This document shows positions 37,986-47,659 of a stretch of 64,000 nucleotides of DNA, piece by piece. Every line of letters begins with the position of its first letter. Position 1 is the stretch's first letter. The notes under the pieces are model-generated. The model was not told the origin of the DNA. It saw nothing but the letters and a program-made list of their open reading frames with translations, and did not search any database. Made by a program: the position numbers and the translations under genes. The stretch spans positions 868,001-932,000 of the forward strand of contig NZ_CP139971.1 in the NCBI RefSeq assembly GCF_034424545.1. Direction: 5' to 3'. Source of the DNA: Trinickia caryophylli (GTDB lineage: Bacteria > Pseudomonadota > Gammaproteobacteria > Burkholderiales > Burkholderiaceae).

Positions 37986-39049
37986 CAGGCGGACGCCCGC
38001 CCGTCGAAGCCGGTCCACCGCGACGCGCGAAAATCATAGAGCTTGCAGTGCCGTGCTGTCGTGAAGTACCAACGCCACGAAAACGGCTGGATGACGATCC
38101 GCTGCGGCAGCAGTTCTTCGAGCTTCGCCTGCGCGTCCTTCAACTGGTAGAGAGGAATGCTCATGTCGAGGTGATGCGCCGTATGCTCCATGATGTGGTG
38201 CATGAGCGCGCCGAAGCGCCATCTGAACGTGAGGTGCACCGTGGTGGAAACGAACGGTTGCGCATTGGCCCACGCCGCCCGATCGTCGTACCAGCGAACG
38301 CGTTCGTGCGTGTGATGCACGTACACCACGAAACCGATCATCGAGCACCAGAACAGGAACGGAATCACGAAGCCGGCCAACAGCAGGAGCGACACCGATT
38401 GCCCCGTCGCCTGTGCGCCCCATACGAGTGCGGCAAGCCAGCAGGCCCAGAACACAGCAACGAGCCAGCAGTCTCGAAAAAATACGGGCCGGCGCGTGGG
38501 CATGGCGGCTTTGGTCGGAAAGAACATGCGGCGCCACCAGATCTCGATCATGTAATAGAGGCCGGGCGCCCACCCGCACCGATAAAGACGCTCGAGCCAT
38601 TGGCGCGAGCGCGGCAGCGCATCGAACTCCTCCCGCGTGAGCGGCGCCCAGATGAAATCGAATCCTTTCAGGTTCGTATAGCCGTGGTGCACGACGTTGT
38701 GCCCGACTTCCCACAGGCTATAGGGCGTCAGTGACGGCAGGAACGCAATGCGGCCCAGCCACCTGTTGAGCGTGCGATGCGGAGTCAGGCTTTGATGGCA
38801 GGCATCGTGGCCAATAATGAAAAGCCGCCCGATGACGAAACCGGCGGCGAGCGCGGCGGCCAGCTTCACGACCAGGCTGTGAACCAGCACGATCACGGCC
38901 AACAATGCCGCGAAAAGTGCGTAATCCAATATCAGAAGCAAAATCGGCCGGAGTGTCGTACGTCCAGACCAGGGTTCAAGCCAACTGCGCAGGGTTTTCC
39001 GGTGCGGCAGCGGTGCGTCCGGCGGTACTGGCCGGCTAGGCATCGTCAT
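37985..39049 (-). CDS. Membrane fatty acid desaturase
   Basis: This 354-residue integral-membrane desaturase has three histidine boxes for the di-iron site: GHDACH, HNVVHHGYTN and HTAHH. Hydrophobic segments lie at about 30-60 and 185-230 (PILLLILDYALFAALLAVIV; LLLLAGFVIPFLFWC). It introduces a double bond into acyl lipids, using oxygen. ATG 39049 or 39043 fits; the extension to 39133 is Arg-rich and unlikely. A canonical FNR/ANR-type box lies 137 bases upstream. Downstream it runs directly into the poxB remnant. Confidence 0.87.
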   Translation of the reverse strand: MTMPSRPVPPDAPLPHRKTLRSWLEPWSGRTTLRPILLLILDYALFAALLAVIVLVHSLVVKLAAALAAGFVIGRLFIIGHDACHQSLTPHRTLNRWLGRIAFLPSLTPYSLWEVGHNVVHHGYTNLKGFDFIWAPLTREEFDALPRSRQWLERLYRCGWAPGLYYMIEIWWRRMFFPTKAAMPTRRPVFFRDCWLVAVFWACWLAALVWGAQATGQSVSLLLLAGFVIPFLFWCSMIGFVVYVHHTHERVRWYDDRAAWANAQPFVSTTVHLTFRWRFGALMHHIMEHTAHHLDMSIPLYQLKDAQAKLEELLPQRIVIQPFSWRWYFTTARHCKLYDFRASRWTGFDGRASA

Positions 39050-39185
39050 TTCAAATCTTTCCCGTATCCTGGGCCGATCGCGTTGGAACAGGCCCCGTCG
39101 CCCGCGGCCCGGTGTCATCGGATGCGCGCGCACGACTCATGGTTCAAGCAATCCGACATGTTCGGCGCAGCAGCCGTGCGCCGGC

Positions 39186-39199
39186 TTGATTTATGTCAA
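39186..39199. promoter_or_regulatory. FNR/ANR-like box upstream of the desaturase
   Basis: TTGATTTATGTCAA matches the FNR-family consensus TTGAT-N4-ATCAA with one change. It lies in the 194-base gap between the tiny membrane ORF and the desaturase. Oxygen-responsive control of a desaturase, an oxygen-using enzyme, is plausible; this is a prediction. Confidence 0.45.
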
Positions 39200-39243
39200 G
39201 GCACATGCGCTCGTGCACGCGGCAAACGCCGCATACCTTCGCT

Positions 39244-39387
39244 TCAGTTCGCGTGGCGCAGCCAATCGATGATCTGCACCGTCCAGCCGGCAACCACGAT
39301 GGCGAGCCCCGCTGCAAGGCGCACGTAGCGAAGGGCCGCCGTGCGGCGCCGGTGGTGAACGGCCCACGAGCCGGTTGGACGTAACAT
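39244..39387 (-). CDS. Small (47-residue) predicted single-TM protein
   Basis: A 47-codon frame starts at ATG 39387 with GGAG six bases upstream. It encodes MLRPTGSWAVHHRRRTAALR, then the hydrophobic helix LAAGLAIVVAGWTVQII, and ends DWLRHAN. The positively charged segment before the helix suggests an N-in orientation. It precedes the desaturase on the same strand. Function unknown; existence rests on the ribosome site and composition only. Confidence 0.5.
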   Translation of the reverse strand: MLRPTGSWAVHHRRRTAALRYVRLAAGLAIVVAGWTVQIIDWLRHAN

Positions 39388-39632
39388 ACGATCTCCGCAC
39401 AGATAGCGCGACGCGCGTCAGTCGGTTTCGCGCGCAGCACGGCCCGTAACGGGCGCGGGGATGTGCGCGCAGTTCGTATCCTGCCATATAAATTCGAACA
39501 ACGCTAATAATTCTCATTTACAGTCAGCCGCAGCGATACCCCCGTAACGCCGGCAGGCGGCAGGGCGTGGACGTGCCGGCATTCGCACCGAGCGTAAACT
39601 ACGCCCCACACCGAGCCTTCCCCGTGGAACCC

Positions 39633-40175
39633 ATGCCCTCTCGCGACGACCGCTCCCCGTTGCCGGCTGCCGCGCCCCGTAGCGTGGCGGGCGCCGATGC
39701 GCTGCAGGATCCCGCGCTACTGCGCCGGCTGCTACGCGCCAAGGACCGCATGGACGCGGCCTCGCACGAATCCTGGTCGGTCAAGCGCCTATCGGCAGTG
39801 AGCGGCGTCTCCGAAGCTCATTTTGCACGCTCGTTCAAGCGGGCCTTCGGTGTCCCGCCGCACCGGTACCTGCTCACGCGGCGCATCGAGCAGGCCATCG
39901 CACTGTTGCGCGACACCGAACTGACCATTACCGAGATCGCGTTCGCGACGGGCTGGGAGAGCCTGGGCACGTTCGGCCGGATCTTTCGCGACATCACGGG
40001 CCGCAGCCCGAGCGCGATGCGCGCCGAAACCCGCGCCGACATGCCAGACCTCGACCGCGTGCCGGCCTGCATTCTGAGGGCCGCTCAGCGCCCCGATCTC
40101 ACGATCGCAGTTTTGGAGAAGCGCCGCAGAGCCACCGACGATAGAGTCGCGCCATCAACCAAGGAGGCAAAATGA
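39633..40175 (+). CDS. AraC-family regulator (single HTH domain)
   Basis: The 180-residue protein consists mainly of an AraC DNA-binding domain. The first HTH is SVKRLSAVSGVSEAHFARSF, and the second contains LTITEIAFATGWESLGTFGR with GRSPSAMR. No ligand-binding domain is evident. The stop overlaps the start of the VOC gene in an ATGA arrangement, so the pair is translationally coupled. Start uncertain: ATG 39633 is chosen; a GTG at 39567 is also open. Confidence 0.82.
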   Translation: MPSRDDRSPLPAAAPRSVAGADALQDPALLRRLLRAKDRMDAASHESWSVKRLSAVSGVSEAHFARSFKRAFGVPPHRYLLTRRIEQAIALLRDTELTITEIAFATGWESLGTFGRIFRDITGRSPSAMRAETRADMPDLDRVPACILRAAQRPDLTIAVLEKRRRATDDRVAPSTKEAK

Positions 40176-40588
40176 ACGAAGGTATCAACGTGGTGGGCCT
40201 GTACGTCGACAATCAGGACGAAGCGCTCGACTTCTACGTCGGCAAACTGGGTTTGCGCGTGCACACAGACGTGCGCAACGGCGATTACCGCTGGCTCACT
40301 GTCCAGCACCCGGATCAGCCTTCGTTCCAGTTGGGGCTCTTCAGACCGGGCTCACCCATTCATGACGAAGCCACCGCACAGATTCTGCTGGCGATGGTGG
40401 CCAAGGGTGCCATGCCGCCCCTCGTGCTTTATGTGGATGATTGCCGGGCCAGCTATGCGCAACTGAAAGCCCGCGGCGTCGAATTCACTCAGGAGCCGGT
40501 AGACCGCTATGGCAGCGTCGATGCCGGTTTTCGCGACCCTGCCGGTAACGGATGGAAGATGATCCAGGCGCCGAAGACAAGTACGTAA
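40172..40588 (+). CDS. VOC-family (glyoxalase-like) protein
   Basis: This 138-residue protein has the VOC fold: INVVGLYVDNQDEALDFYVG at the start, LGLRVHTDVRNGDYRWLTV, and DPAGNGWKMIQ at the end. Family members include glyoxalase I, dioxygenases and antibiotic-binding proteins; no catalytic set can be assigned. AAGGAGG lies upstream of the ATG, and the gene is coupled to the preceding AraC regulator. The AraC protein may regulate this gene in response to a small electrophile, but that is a guess. Confidence 0.85.
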   Translation: MNEGINVVGLYVDNQDEALDFYVGKLGLRVHTDVRNGDYRWLTVQHPDQPSFQLGLFRPGSPIHDEATAQILLAMVAKGAMPPLVLYVDDCRASYAQLKARGVEFTQEPVDRYGSVDAGFRDPAGNGWKMIQAPKTST

Positions 40589-41102
40589 GCGCGAGGTGGC
40601 GGTGACGAGCGGGGCGACAAGCGGGCGACAAGCGGGGTCATGAGCGGCGCGCTCGTCGAAAGTCGCGCCCTTTTATCGAAACATACTGCCAGCCGCTTCT
40701 CCAACCCTTATTTCTCCGCCCAATAATCCCGCATTCCGGTATCGTTTTTATTCCGACCGCACCGCACAATTACTATCGATTCAAGCAAGGGCGAATCATA
40801 AATCGCTCCGTTACAAAACAAATGATCCCCTAGGGGTAAAGCCGCAGTAAGCGACGGCCGATATCCACACTTATACGTAGCGCCGCCTGCATCGCCCCCG
40901 ATGCGCGAGGCGCCCGCGATGCCGCCGTCGGCATCGTGATTCCAATTAAAAAACTTGGGCAGCGTGAAGTGACGCTGAATCCGGCGCTTTTCCCTCGCCG
41001 ATGGAAATACGGTGCCTCAACGCATCGCATATCTTGTCCGCCGGGTTTCGCCTGAGGATCCGTCCCTTTCCGTGAATACATTCTTCGAGGGAAATTTTCA
41101 TC
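40589..41102. other. Intergenic region upstream of mcp
   Basis: These 514 bases contain no supported gene. A weak hairpin near 40646-40669 (GGCGCG/CGCGCC) with TTTT after it may end the VOC transcript. The middle is A/T-rich. A candidate FliA-type promoter lies at 40837-40864 (separate entry). The last 60 bases lead to the receptor gene. Confidence 0.4.
40837..40864 (+). promoter_or_regulatory. Candidate sigma-28 (FliA) promoter for mcp-cheW
   Basis: TAAA at 40837-40840 and GCCGATAT at 40857-40864, 16 bases apart, resemble the flagellar consensus TAAA-N15-GCCGATAA with one extra spacer base. It lies 240 bases upstream of a chemoreceptor gene, the usual target of FliA. Prediction only. Confidence 0.4.
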
Positions 41103-42776
41103 ATGCTCGGTAACATCAAGATCGGCATTCGGCTGGTCGCAGCGTTTCTCATTGTCGCCGCCGCCAGCGGCATCGTCGGTATGGTCGGCATCAGCAATGC
41201 CGGCAAGATCAACGATCTGGCCGATCGAATGTACAGCCGCGATCTGCTCGGCGTTTCCTACCTCAAGGAAGCCAATATCGATCTGATTTACATCGGGCGC
41301 GCGCGCGGCAACGCACTGCTGGCCACCACGCCGGAAGACCGCGCAAAGTTCATCGGCGTGATGAACAAGTCGGTCGAGCTGCTGAAAAGCAACCTGGAGA
41401 AAGCCCGCCCGCTCATCACCTCCGAAAAAGGCAAACAGATACTGGCCAACTTTTCGCGCACGTGGGAAGACTACCTGCGCGATCAGGCGACGTTGGTCTC
41501 GCTGATCGACACGGCCAAACTGGCCCAACGCGACCCCGCGCTCACGAAGGCGATGGAAACCGTACGCGAGAAGGCCACGTCGCTCGACGACATGATGACG
41601 GACCTCTCGCAGTTGAAGGAGGAATCCGCCAAACAGGCGTCCGACGAAACCACCCAGTTGTATGAGCAAAGCCGCTCTCTGATGATCGGCACGATCGTGG
41701 CCGCACTGGTGCTCGGCGTTCTGCTTGGCTTCAGCATCAGCCGCGGCGTCAGCAAACCATTGGGGGTGGCGCTCGACGCGGCCAACCGGCTCGCCGAAGG
41801 CGACCTCACGGTCCGCATCGAATCCAAGAACAAGGACGAGGTCGGCCAACTGCTGCGCGCGATGCAAAACATGATCGCCAGGCTTTCGCAGGTCGTCGGC
41901 GAAGTCAACAGCGGCGCCGAAGCCATCGCCGGAGCTTCCGAGGAAGTCAGTGCGACCGCCCAGGCACTCAGTCAGGCCTCGAGCGAACAGGCCGCCGGCG
42001 TCGAGGAAACGAGCGCGTCGATCGAGCAGATGACCGCGTCGATCACGCAGAACACCGAGAACGCGAAGGTGACCGACGGCATGGCGCAGCAAGCCGCGAA
42101 GGAAGCCTGCGAAAGCGGCGAAGCGGTCAAGGCTACCGTTGCCGCGATGAAACAGATCGCACAGAAGATCGGCATCATCGACGACATCGCTTATCAAACC
42201 AACCTGCTGGCACTGAATGCCGCCATCGAAGCAGCCCGCGCCGGCGAACACGGCAAGGGCTTCGCAGTGGTCGCCGCCGAAGTGCGCAAGCTGGCGGAGC
42301 GCAGCCAGATCGCCGCGCAGGAAATCGGCACGGTCGCCGGCTCAAGCGTCGAGTTGGCCGAAACGGCCGGTGCTCTGCTCGACTCGATGGTCCCCAACAT
42401 CAAGAAGACCTCCGAGCTGGTGCAGGAGATCACCGCGGCCTCGGAGGAGCAGTCGTCCGGCGTCGGGCAGATCAACGTGGCCGTCAGCCAACTGAGCCAA
42501 ACCACGCAGCAAAACGCCTCCAGCTCCGAGGAACTCGCGGCCACCGCCGAGGAAATGAGCGGCCAGTCGGAGCAATTGCGGCAAGCCATGACCTTCTTCC
42601 GTCTCGCATCGGGGCCCGCGCCCGCACGAGCCGGCGATTCCGGCAACGCGCGTACTGCTGCCGCCCGCACGCGCGCGCGCAGCGCCGCGAAACCCGCAGG
42701 CGGCATCGCCTTCGCGCCGGGGCTCACGCTCGCCGGCCCCGACATGCCCGACGAATCGCAGTTCTCGAAGTTCTGA
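41103..42776 (+). CDS. Methyl-accepting chemotaxis protein (4HB, HAMP, signalling domain)
   Basis: This is a 557-residue transmembrane chemoreceptor. TM1 lies at about 9-31, and a periplasmic four-helix-bundle-type sensor runs to about 192. TM2 follows at 194-212 ([18 protein letters not shown]), then HAMP and a long cytoplasmic coiled coil. Its hairpin tip [20 protein letters not shown] is highly conserved. It senses an unknown ligand and controls CheA through CheW, encoded just downstream (15 bases). The C-terminal tail is Ala/Arg/Pro-rich and ends [11 protein letters not shown] 41103 is unambiguous from the TM1 start. Confidence 0.92.
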   Translation: MLGNIKIGIRLVAAFLIVAAASGIVGMVGISNAGKINDLADRMYSRDLLGVSYLKEANIDLIYIGRARGNALLATTPEDRAKFIGVMNKSVELLKSNLEKARPLITSEKGKQILANFSRTWEDYLRDQATLVSLIDTAKLAQRDPALTKAMETVREKATSLDDMMTDLSQLKEESAKQASDETTQLYEQSRSLMIGTIVAALVLGVLLGFSISRGVSKPLGVALDAANRLAEGDLTVRIESKNKDEVGQLLRAMQNMIARLSQVVGEVNSGAEAIAGASEEVSATAQALSQASSEQAAGVEETSASIEQMTASITQNTENAKVTDGMAQQAAKEACESGEAVKATVAAMKQIAQKIGIIDDIAYQTNLLALNAAIEAARAGEHGKGFAVVAAEVRKLAERSQIAAQEIGTVAGSSVELAETAGALLDSMVPNIKKTSELVQEITAASEEQSSGVGQINVAVSQLSQTTQQNASSSEELAATAEEMSGQSEQLRQAMTFFRLASGPAPARAGDSGNARTAAARTRARSAAKPAGGIAFAPGLTLAGPDMPDESQFSKF

Positions 42777-42791
42777 GCGGAGCGCCGAATC

Positions 42792-43331
42792 ATGAACCCG
42801 ACTCCTGCTTCTTCCGGATCGCGGGCGCTGATTGCGACGCCCGCGGCCAACGCCGCCGAGCCGGCGCAAGTGCTGACTTTCATGCTGGCCGGCGAGGCCT
42901 ACGGCATCGGCATTCTGTCGATCAAGGAAATCATCAGCTACACCGCGCTGACGACGGTGCCGATGATGCCGGCATTCGCGCGCGGCGTCATCAACCTGCG
43001 CGGTGCCGTGGTACCGGTCATGGATCTGCTGTCGCGCTTCGGCAAGCCCTCGTCGGAAGTCACCAGGCGCACCTGTATCGTCATCGTCGAAATCCAGGTC
43101 CAGGGCGAGCGGCAAGACATCGGCATCGTGGTCGATGCCGTCAACGAGGTGCTCGACATTCCCACGTCCGAGATCGAACCGCCGCCGGCCTTCGGCTCGC
43201 ATATCCGGGCCGACTTCATTCGAGGCATGGGCAAGGTGCGCGGCCGGTTCGTCATCCTGCTCGCGCTCGAGCACGTGCTGTCGACCCACGACATCGTGGC
43301 GCTTCAAAGCGCAGCGGACGCCTCACACTGA
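42792..43331 (+). CDS. cheW: Chemotaxis coupling protein CheW
   Basis: The 179-residue CheW links chemoreceptors to CheA. Typical signs are QVLTFMLAGEAYGIGILSIK, RGVINLRGAVVPVMDLLSRF and GIVVDAVNEVLDIP. The N terminus (about 24 residues) is longer than that of E. coli CheW. It directly follows the receptor gene and shares its transcript. A 15-base-pair stem lies 50 bases after its stop, where the convergent che operon also ends. Confidence 0.93.
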   Translation: MNPTPASSGSRALIATPAANAAEPAQVLTFMLAGEAYGIGILSIKEIISYTALTTVPMMPAFARGVINLRGAVVPVMDLLSRFGKPSSEVTRRTCIVIVEIQVQGERQDIGIVVDAVNEVLDIPTSEIEPPPAFGSHIRADFIRGMGKVRGRFVILLALEHVLSTHDIVALQSAADASH

Positions 43332-43383
43332 CGACGGCCGCAAAACCGAAAAGCCCCGAAACCCAAAAACTCAAAAACCGAAG

Positions 43384-43419
43384 ATCGAGCCGCAACGGTT
43401 GACGCCGTTGCGGCTCGAT
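43384..43419. terminator. Long perfect stem between convergent chemotaxis transcripts
   Basis: ATCGAGCCGCAACGG (43384-43398) pairs perfectly with CCGTTGCGGCTCGAT (43405-43419) around 6 bases. On the minus strand it is followed by CTTCGGTTTTTGAGTTTTT, a T-rich tract, so it can terminate the cheB-side transcript. The plus-strand side lacks T's. Confidence 0.72.
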
Positions 43420-43587
43420 GCATTCTATGTGTCGAAATTTCGCCCACCCTCGATGCACTCAACCGCGCGTGAAGACGATAACCGCCTGCGGCAACACGCC
43501 GGGGGCAGCCCGATACCGTGCAGAAAACGAAGAGAGCGGCGAGATCGAAAAGCGAATGCGCCGCACGCGGTGCACGCGCCGAGTCGC

Positions 43588-44664
43588 TCACGAGCGGTGA
43601 GCTTGAACCGATGAAATTTCCTGGCTGATCGCGCCGAGCGGAATGACCTTGTCGACACCGCCGCGCTTGATCGCTTCTCGAGGCATGCCGAATACGACGC
43701 AGCTCTCTTCGTCCTGAGCGAGCGTACGCGCGCCGGCCGCATGCATTTCGGCGAGCCCGGCCGCGCCGTCGTCGCCCATGCCCGTCATGATGATCCCGAG
43801 CGCATTGCGGCCGGCGCAACGCGCGGTCGAGCGAAAGAGCACGTCGACCGACGGGCGATGGCGATTGACGAGCGGACCGTCGATAACGTCGACCATGTAC
43901 TGCGCGCCGCTGCGCCGCAGCGTCATATGCTTGCCTCCGGGCGCAATCAGCGCGCGCCCCGGCGTTACCCGGTCGTTCGGCGCGGCCTCCTTCACCTCGA
44001 TCTGGCAGATCTGGTTGAGACGCTCGGCAAACGCGGCGGTGAACTTCTCCGGCATATGCTGCACGATCACGATGCCGGGCGAGACGCGCGGCAGCGCCGT
44101 CAATACCACTTCGAGCGCCTGCGTACCGCCCGTGGAGGTGCCGATCGCCACGATCCGCTCCGTCGTTTGCGACAGCGCGCCCGCCACGCCCGGCGGCAGC
44201 ACCGCATCGGCCGTGTTCTTCGGCACGGGCGCGGCAACGGGATGCCGGCGCGCGAGCCGCGCGATATTGACGCGCGCGGCGGCGCGAATCGTCGACGTCA
44301 ATTCGTCGGCGGCCTCGAGCAGAAACTGCTTGAGACCCAGCCGCGGCTTGGCGACCACCGATACCGCGCCGGCCGCCAGCGCATCGACGGTCGTGCGCGC
44401 GCCTTTTTCGGTCAGCGTCGAGCAGATGACGACGGGCGTCGGACGCTCGGCCATGATCTTCTTGAGAAACGTAATGCCGTCCATACGCGGCATCTCGATG
44501 TCGAGCAGAATGACATCGGGCCAGCCGTTCGCAAGACGGCTCATCGCGGCGATCGGGTCCGAGACCGCATCCATCACCTCGATGCCGGCCGCCTTCAGCA
44601 TGCCGGATACCACCTGCCTGACGACTGCCGAGTCGTCCACAATCAATACACGGATTCGCGTCAT
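43588..44664 (-). CDS. cheB: Chemotaxis glutamate methylesterase/deamidase CheB
   Basis: This 358-residue protein demethylates chemoreceptors. The N-terminal receiver domain has the phosphate acceptor Asp55 in [12 protein letters not shown]. The C-terminal methylesterase has the triad Ser177 in IGTSTGGTQ, His203 in VQHMP and Asp299 in MTGMGDDGA. It is the last gene of the minus-strand che operon, 12 bases after cheR. Phosphorylation by CheA activates it. Confidence 0.95.
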   Translation of the reverse strand: MTRIRVLIVDDSAVVRQVVSGMLKAAGIEVMDAVSDPIAAMSRLANGWPDVILLDIEMPRMDGITFLKKIMAERPTPVVICSTLTEKGARTTVDALAAGAVSVVAKPRLGLKQFLLEAADELTSTIRAAARVNIARLARRHPVAAPVPKNTADAVLPPGVAGALSQTTERIVAIGTSTGGTQALEVVLTALPRVSPGIVIVQHMPEKFTAAFAERLNQICQIEVKEAAPNDRVTPGRALIAPGGKHMTLRRSGAQYMVDVIDGPLVNRHRPSVDVLFRSTARCAGRNALGIIMTGMGDDGAAGLAEMHAAGARTLAQDEESCVVFGMPREAIKRGGVDKVIPLGAISQEISSVQAHRS

Positions 44665-44676
44665 CGTGGCGTAGCC

Positions 44677-45486
44677 TCAGTTCCCGGCACGGCCGGGCTT
44701 GCGATAGATCGACGGCGAAACCGGAATCAGATCGATGCCGAGGTCGTGCAAGGTCTCCGAATGCCCGATACAAAGATAACCGTCGGGCCTCAACAGCGAC
44801 GAAACGCGCTGGACGACCTCGCGTTTCGTGGCCGCGTCGAAATAGATCATGACGTTGCGCAGGAATGCCACATCGAAGCGCCCGAGATCGGGCAAAGGCG
44901 CGACGAGATTCGCCTGCGCGAAACGCACGTGCTGGCGCAGCCCGCGCTCGACGAGCAGTGTGCCTTCTTGTGCGCCCATGCCGCGCAAACAGAACCTTTT
45001 CCGGTAATCGCCCGGCATGAGCCGCGCGCGAATGTCGGGATAATGCGCGCGTTGCGCCGCATGCAGCATGCGCGTGCTGATGTCGGTACCGATCACCTCG
45101 AAAGGCCTGCCCGCGAGACGGTCGGCCAGCACCATGGCGATGCTGTATGCCTCCTCCCCGCTCGAACAGGCGGCGCTCCAGGTACGAAACATCGAGCCGC
45201 GCGCCTCGGACGCAACCGTGGCCAAGAATTCGAAGTGCTTCGGCTCGCGAAAAAAATACGTTTCGTTCGTCGTCAGCAAATCGATGGCGACCTGCCGCTC
45301 CGCCCGATGCGCATCGCTCGATATCAGCGAAAAGTAGGCACCGTAGCTCTCGAGCTCGCACGCACGCAATCGCTTGGCCAGCCGGCCGCTGACGAGCGCC
45401 TTCTTCGCCGGCGCGAGGCTGATTCCGGCCGCGTCGAAAATAAAAGCCTGAAACTGCCGGAATTCGGAATCGGTGATCGCATCCAT
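44677..45486 (-). CDS. cheR: Chemotaxis protein methyltransferase CheR
   Basis: CheR methylates receptor glutamates using S-adenosylmethionine. The 269-residue protein has an N-terminal helical domain and the SAM-binding segment TWSAACSSGEEAYSIAMVL. FLRNVMIYFDAATK follows in the C-terminal half. ATG 45486 is chosen; an in-frame TTG at 45510 adds eight residues. There is no clear ribosome site for either. It lies between cheA and cheB. The combination confirms an adaptation-capable chemosensory pathway. Confidence 0.93.
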   Translation of the reverse strand: MDAITDSEFRQFQAFIFDAAGISLAPAKKALVSGRLAKRLRACELESYGAYFSLISSDAHRAERQVAIDLLTTNETYFFREPKHFEFLATVASEARGSMFRTWSAACSSGEEAYSIAMVLADRLAGRPFEVIGTDISTRMLHAAQRAHYPDIRARLMPGDYRKRFCLRGMGAQEGTLLVERGLRQHVRFAQANLVAPLPDLGRFDVAFLRNVMIYFDAATKREVVQRVSSLLRPDGYLCIGHSETLHDLGIDLIPVSPSIYRKPGRAGN

Positions 45487-45568
45487 CGGTGTCGCTACGT
45501 GGTTCGTCAATACAACAGCTTCATCGGGGCGCTTGGGCCGCGATTCGACTCAGGTGCCAAGGCCCGGC

Positions 45569-47659
45569 CTAGCAGGCTGCGAGTGCCGGGCTGCCGGAAA
45601 CCGTTCCGGCGGGTCCGGCCATGGCCATCAGATCGGCAATGTCGAGAATCAGGGCGACGTCGCCGCTACCGAGAATCGTGGATCCACTCACGCCGCGCAC
45701 TTTGCCGAACATCTTGGAAAGCGGCTTGATGACGGTCTGGGCTTCACCGAGCAGGCGATCCACGAGCAGCCCGAAGCGCTGGCCGGCGTGCTTGACGACG
45801 ACGATGTTCGGACGCGCGCTTTCCGGGCCCTCGAGTTCGAAGCGCTCGCGCAGCCGAATGAAGGGCAGTACTTGCCCACGCAAATCGGTGTAGTCGTGCT
45901 CACCGCTCGACGAGAACTCGACACACTCTTCCACCGCATCGAGCGGCAAAATGAAGATCGAATCGCCGACGCAAACCTGAAACCCATCGATGATCGCGAG
46001 CGTGAGCGGCAACCGCACCGAGATCGTGGTGCCGATCCCTGCACGGCTGTCGATACCGATGCTGCCGCGCAGCGCCGTGATGTTGCGCTTGACCACATCC
46101 ATGCCGACGCCGCGCCCAGACAGGTTCGTCACCCGTTCGGCCGTGGAGAATCCCGGCTCGAAGATGAGCGCGTGGATTTCGTCGTCGGAAAGCGTGGCGT
46201 CGTGCGGCACGATCCCGCGTTCTACCGCCTTGGCTAGGATGCGATCGCGATCGAGCCCGCCGCCGTCGTCGCTGACCTGAATGACGATCGAGCCGGAATC
46301 GTGGAAGGCGTTAAGCGTCAGCGTGCCCTGCTCCGGTTTCCCGCGTGCGCGCCGGACCTCGGCGGGCTCGATGCCGTGGTCCATCGAATTACGCACGAGG
46401 TGCGTCAATGGATCGCCGATCTTCTCGACCACCGTCTTGTCGAGTTCGGTTTCTTCGCCCTCGACCACCAGTTCGATGCGCTTGCCCAGTTCCTGAGCCA
46501 CATCGTGCACGACCCGGCGAAAACGATTGAACGTCGCACCGATCTTGACCATGCGCAATTGCAGCGCGCTGTCCCTCACCTTCTGAATCAGGCCGGTCAG
46601 CGTTGCCGCGGATTCGCGCAACTCGCTGTTCTGAGCCTTGCGCGCCGCGAGCTCGGTACTCGCAGAGGCGGTAATGAGCTCTCCCACGAGGTCGATCAGA
46701 TGATCGAGCTTGTCGGCGTCGATACGAATCGAGTGAGAATCGGCCGCTTTGCCCTCGCGCGCGGGGGCGCCGCTGCGTGCGGATCCTGTCGCCGATGCGG
46801 TTGCGGTATCGGCGTTGGCAGCGTGGAGGGCGGCCGGCGGCCGTCCATCGTCTTCGGCCATCGCGACCGGCTCGCGGGAGACTACGACGGCCGGCTCCTT
46901 CGGCAGATCCGCAGGCTCGCCGTCGGCAGCCGTTATTTCCAGCGTGCAATCCTCGCGGATGAACTCGAACGCACCTTCCACGGCCTGCCTGCCCGCATCG
47001 CTGAGCAGCTCGATATGGAACGCCAGATAGCAGGCCTCGGGGTCGAGCGCCTCGAGCGAGGGGACACCATCGACGTTCGTCGCGATGCGTGTGACCTCGC
47101 CAAGCCGTGCAAGGTAATGGATGATAGAGAGCGGGTCCATCCCGTTGCGCAACACCGGCTCGCCGCATTGCAAGGAAATGAGCCAGCGCTGCATGCCAGG
47201 CGTTGCCGCCGCATCGCTGCCGTTGTCCGTGCGCGTATCGGGAGCGGGTTGCGAGCCGTCCCCGGAGGCGGCCAGATAGCGGCCGAGCGCGCCCACGAGG
47301 GGCTGCGCCTGCGCGAGCAGCGCTTCGTCGGCGCAATTCCCGGTTTCCGCCGTGAGCTCCACGAGCAGCCCGATATGATCGCCGCACGCGAGCAGCAACG
47401 AGATCAGCGATTCGTCGATGCGGATTTCGTTGTCGCGCACGCGATCGAGCACACTTTCGACCACGTGCGTAAACGCCACGATTCCGTCGATCCCGAAAAG
47501 CCCCGACGAGCCCTTGATCGTATGCGCCGCGCGAAACACGGCGTTGATCTCGTCGCTCGGATCGGCGCTGTCTCGCATGCTGAGCAGGCCGTTTTCCATC
47601 AGTGCGAGCAACTCGCGGCTTTCCGCGATGAAGGTCTGCAGTGCGTCGTCGATATTCAT
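45569..47659 (-). CDS. cheA: Chemotaxis histidine kinase CheA
   Basis: The 696-residue kinase has an N-terminal Hpt domain with the phospho-site in AAHTIKGSSG (His46). A middle region at about 155-240 includes PLSIIHYLARLGEVTRI. It is followed by a linker, dimerisation helices (DKLDHLIDLVGELITAS) and an ATPase domain (LTHLVRNSMDHGIEPAEVRR; DDGGGLDRDRI; GRGVGMDVV). A CheW-like C-terminal domain completes it. The middle region is not the classical P2. It receives signals from the neighbouring receptors and phosphorylates CheY and CheB. Its start overlaps the STAS gene stop in an ATGA arrangement. Confidence 0.95.
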   Translation of the reverse strand: MNIDDALQTFIAESRELLALMENGLLSMRDSADPSDEINAVFRAAHTIKGSSGLFGIDGIVAFTHVVESVLDRVRDNEIRIDESLISLLLACGDHIGLLVELTAETGNCADEALLAQAQPLVGALGRYLAASGDGSQPAPDTRTDNGSDAAATPGMQRWLISLQCGEPVLRNGMDPLSIIHYLARLGEVTRIATNVDGVPSLEALDPEACYLAFHIELLSDAGRQAVEGAFEFIREDCTLEITAADGEPADLPKEPAVVVSREPVAMAEDDGRPPAALHAANADTATASATGSARSGAPAREGKAADSHSIRIDADKLDHLIDLVGELITASASTELAARKAQNSELRESAATLTGLIQKVRDSALQLRMVKIGATFNRFRRVVHDVAQELGKRIELVVEGEETELDKTVVEKIGDPLTHLVRNSMDHGIEPAEVRRARGKPEQGTLTLNAFHDSGSIVIQVSDDGGGLDRDRILAKAVERGIVPHDATLSDDEIHALIFEPGFSTAERVTNLSGRGVGMDVVKRNITALRGSIGIDSRAGIGTTISVRLPLTLAIIDGFQVCVGDSIFILPLDAVEECVEFSSSGEHDYTDLRGQVLPFIRLRERFELEGPESARPNIVVVKHAGQRFGLLVDRLLGEAQTVIKPLSKMFGKVRGVSGSTILGSGDVALILDIADLMAMAGPAGTVSGSPALAAC

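Noticed and set aside
43741..45729. Plus-strand frame opposite cheB and cheR
   Set aside because: It is antisense to conserved chemotaxis genes, without a supported start.
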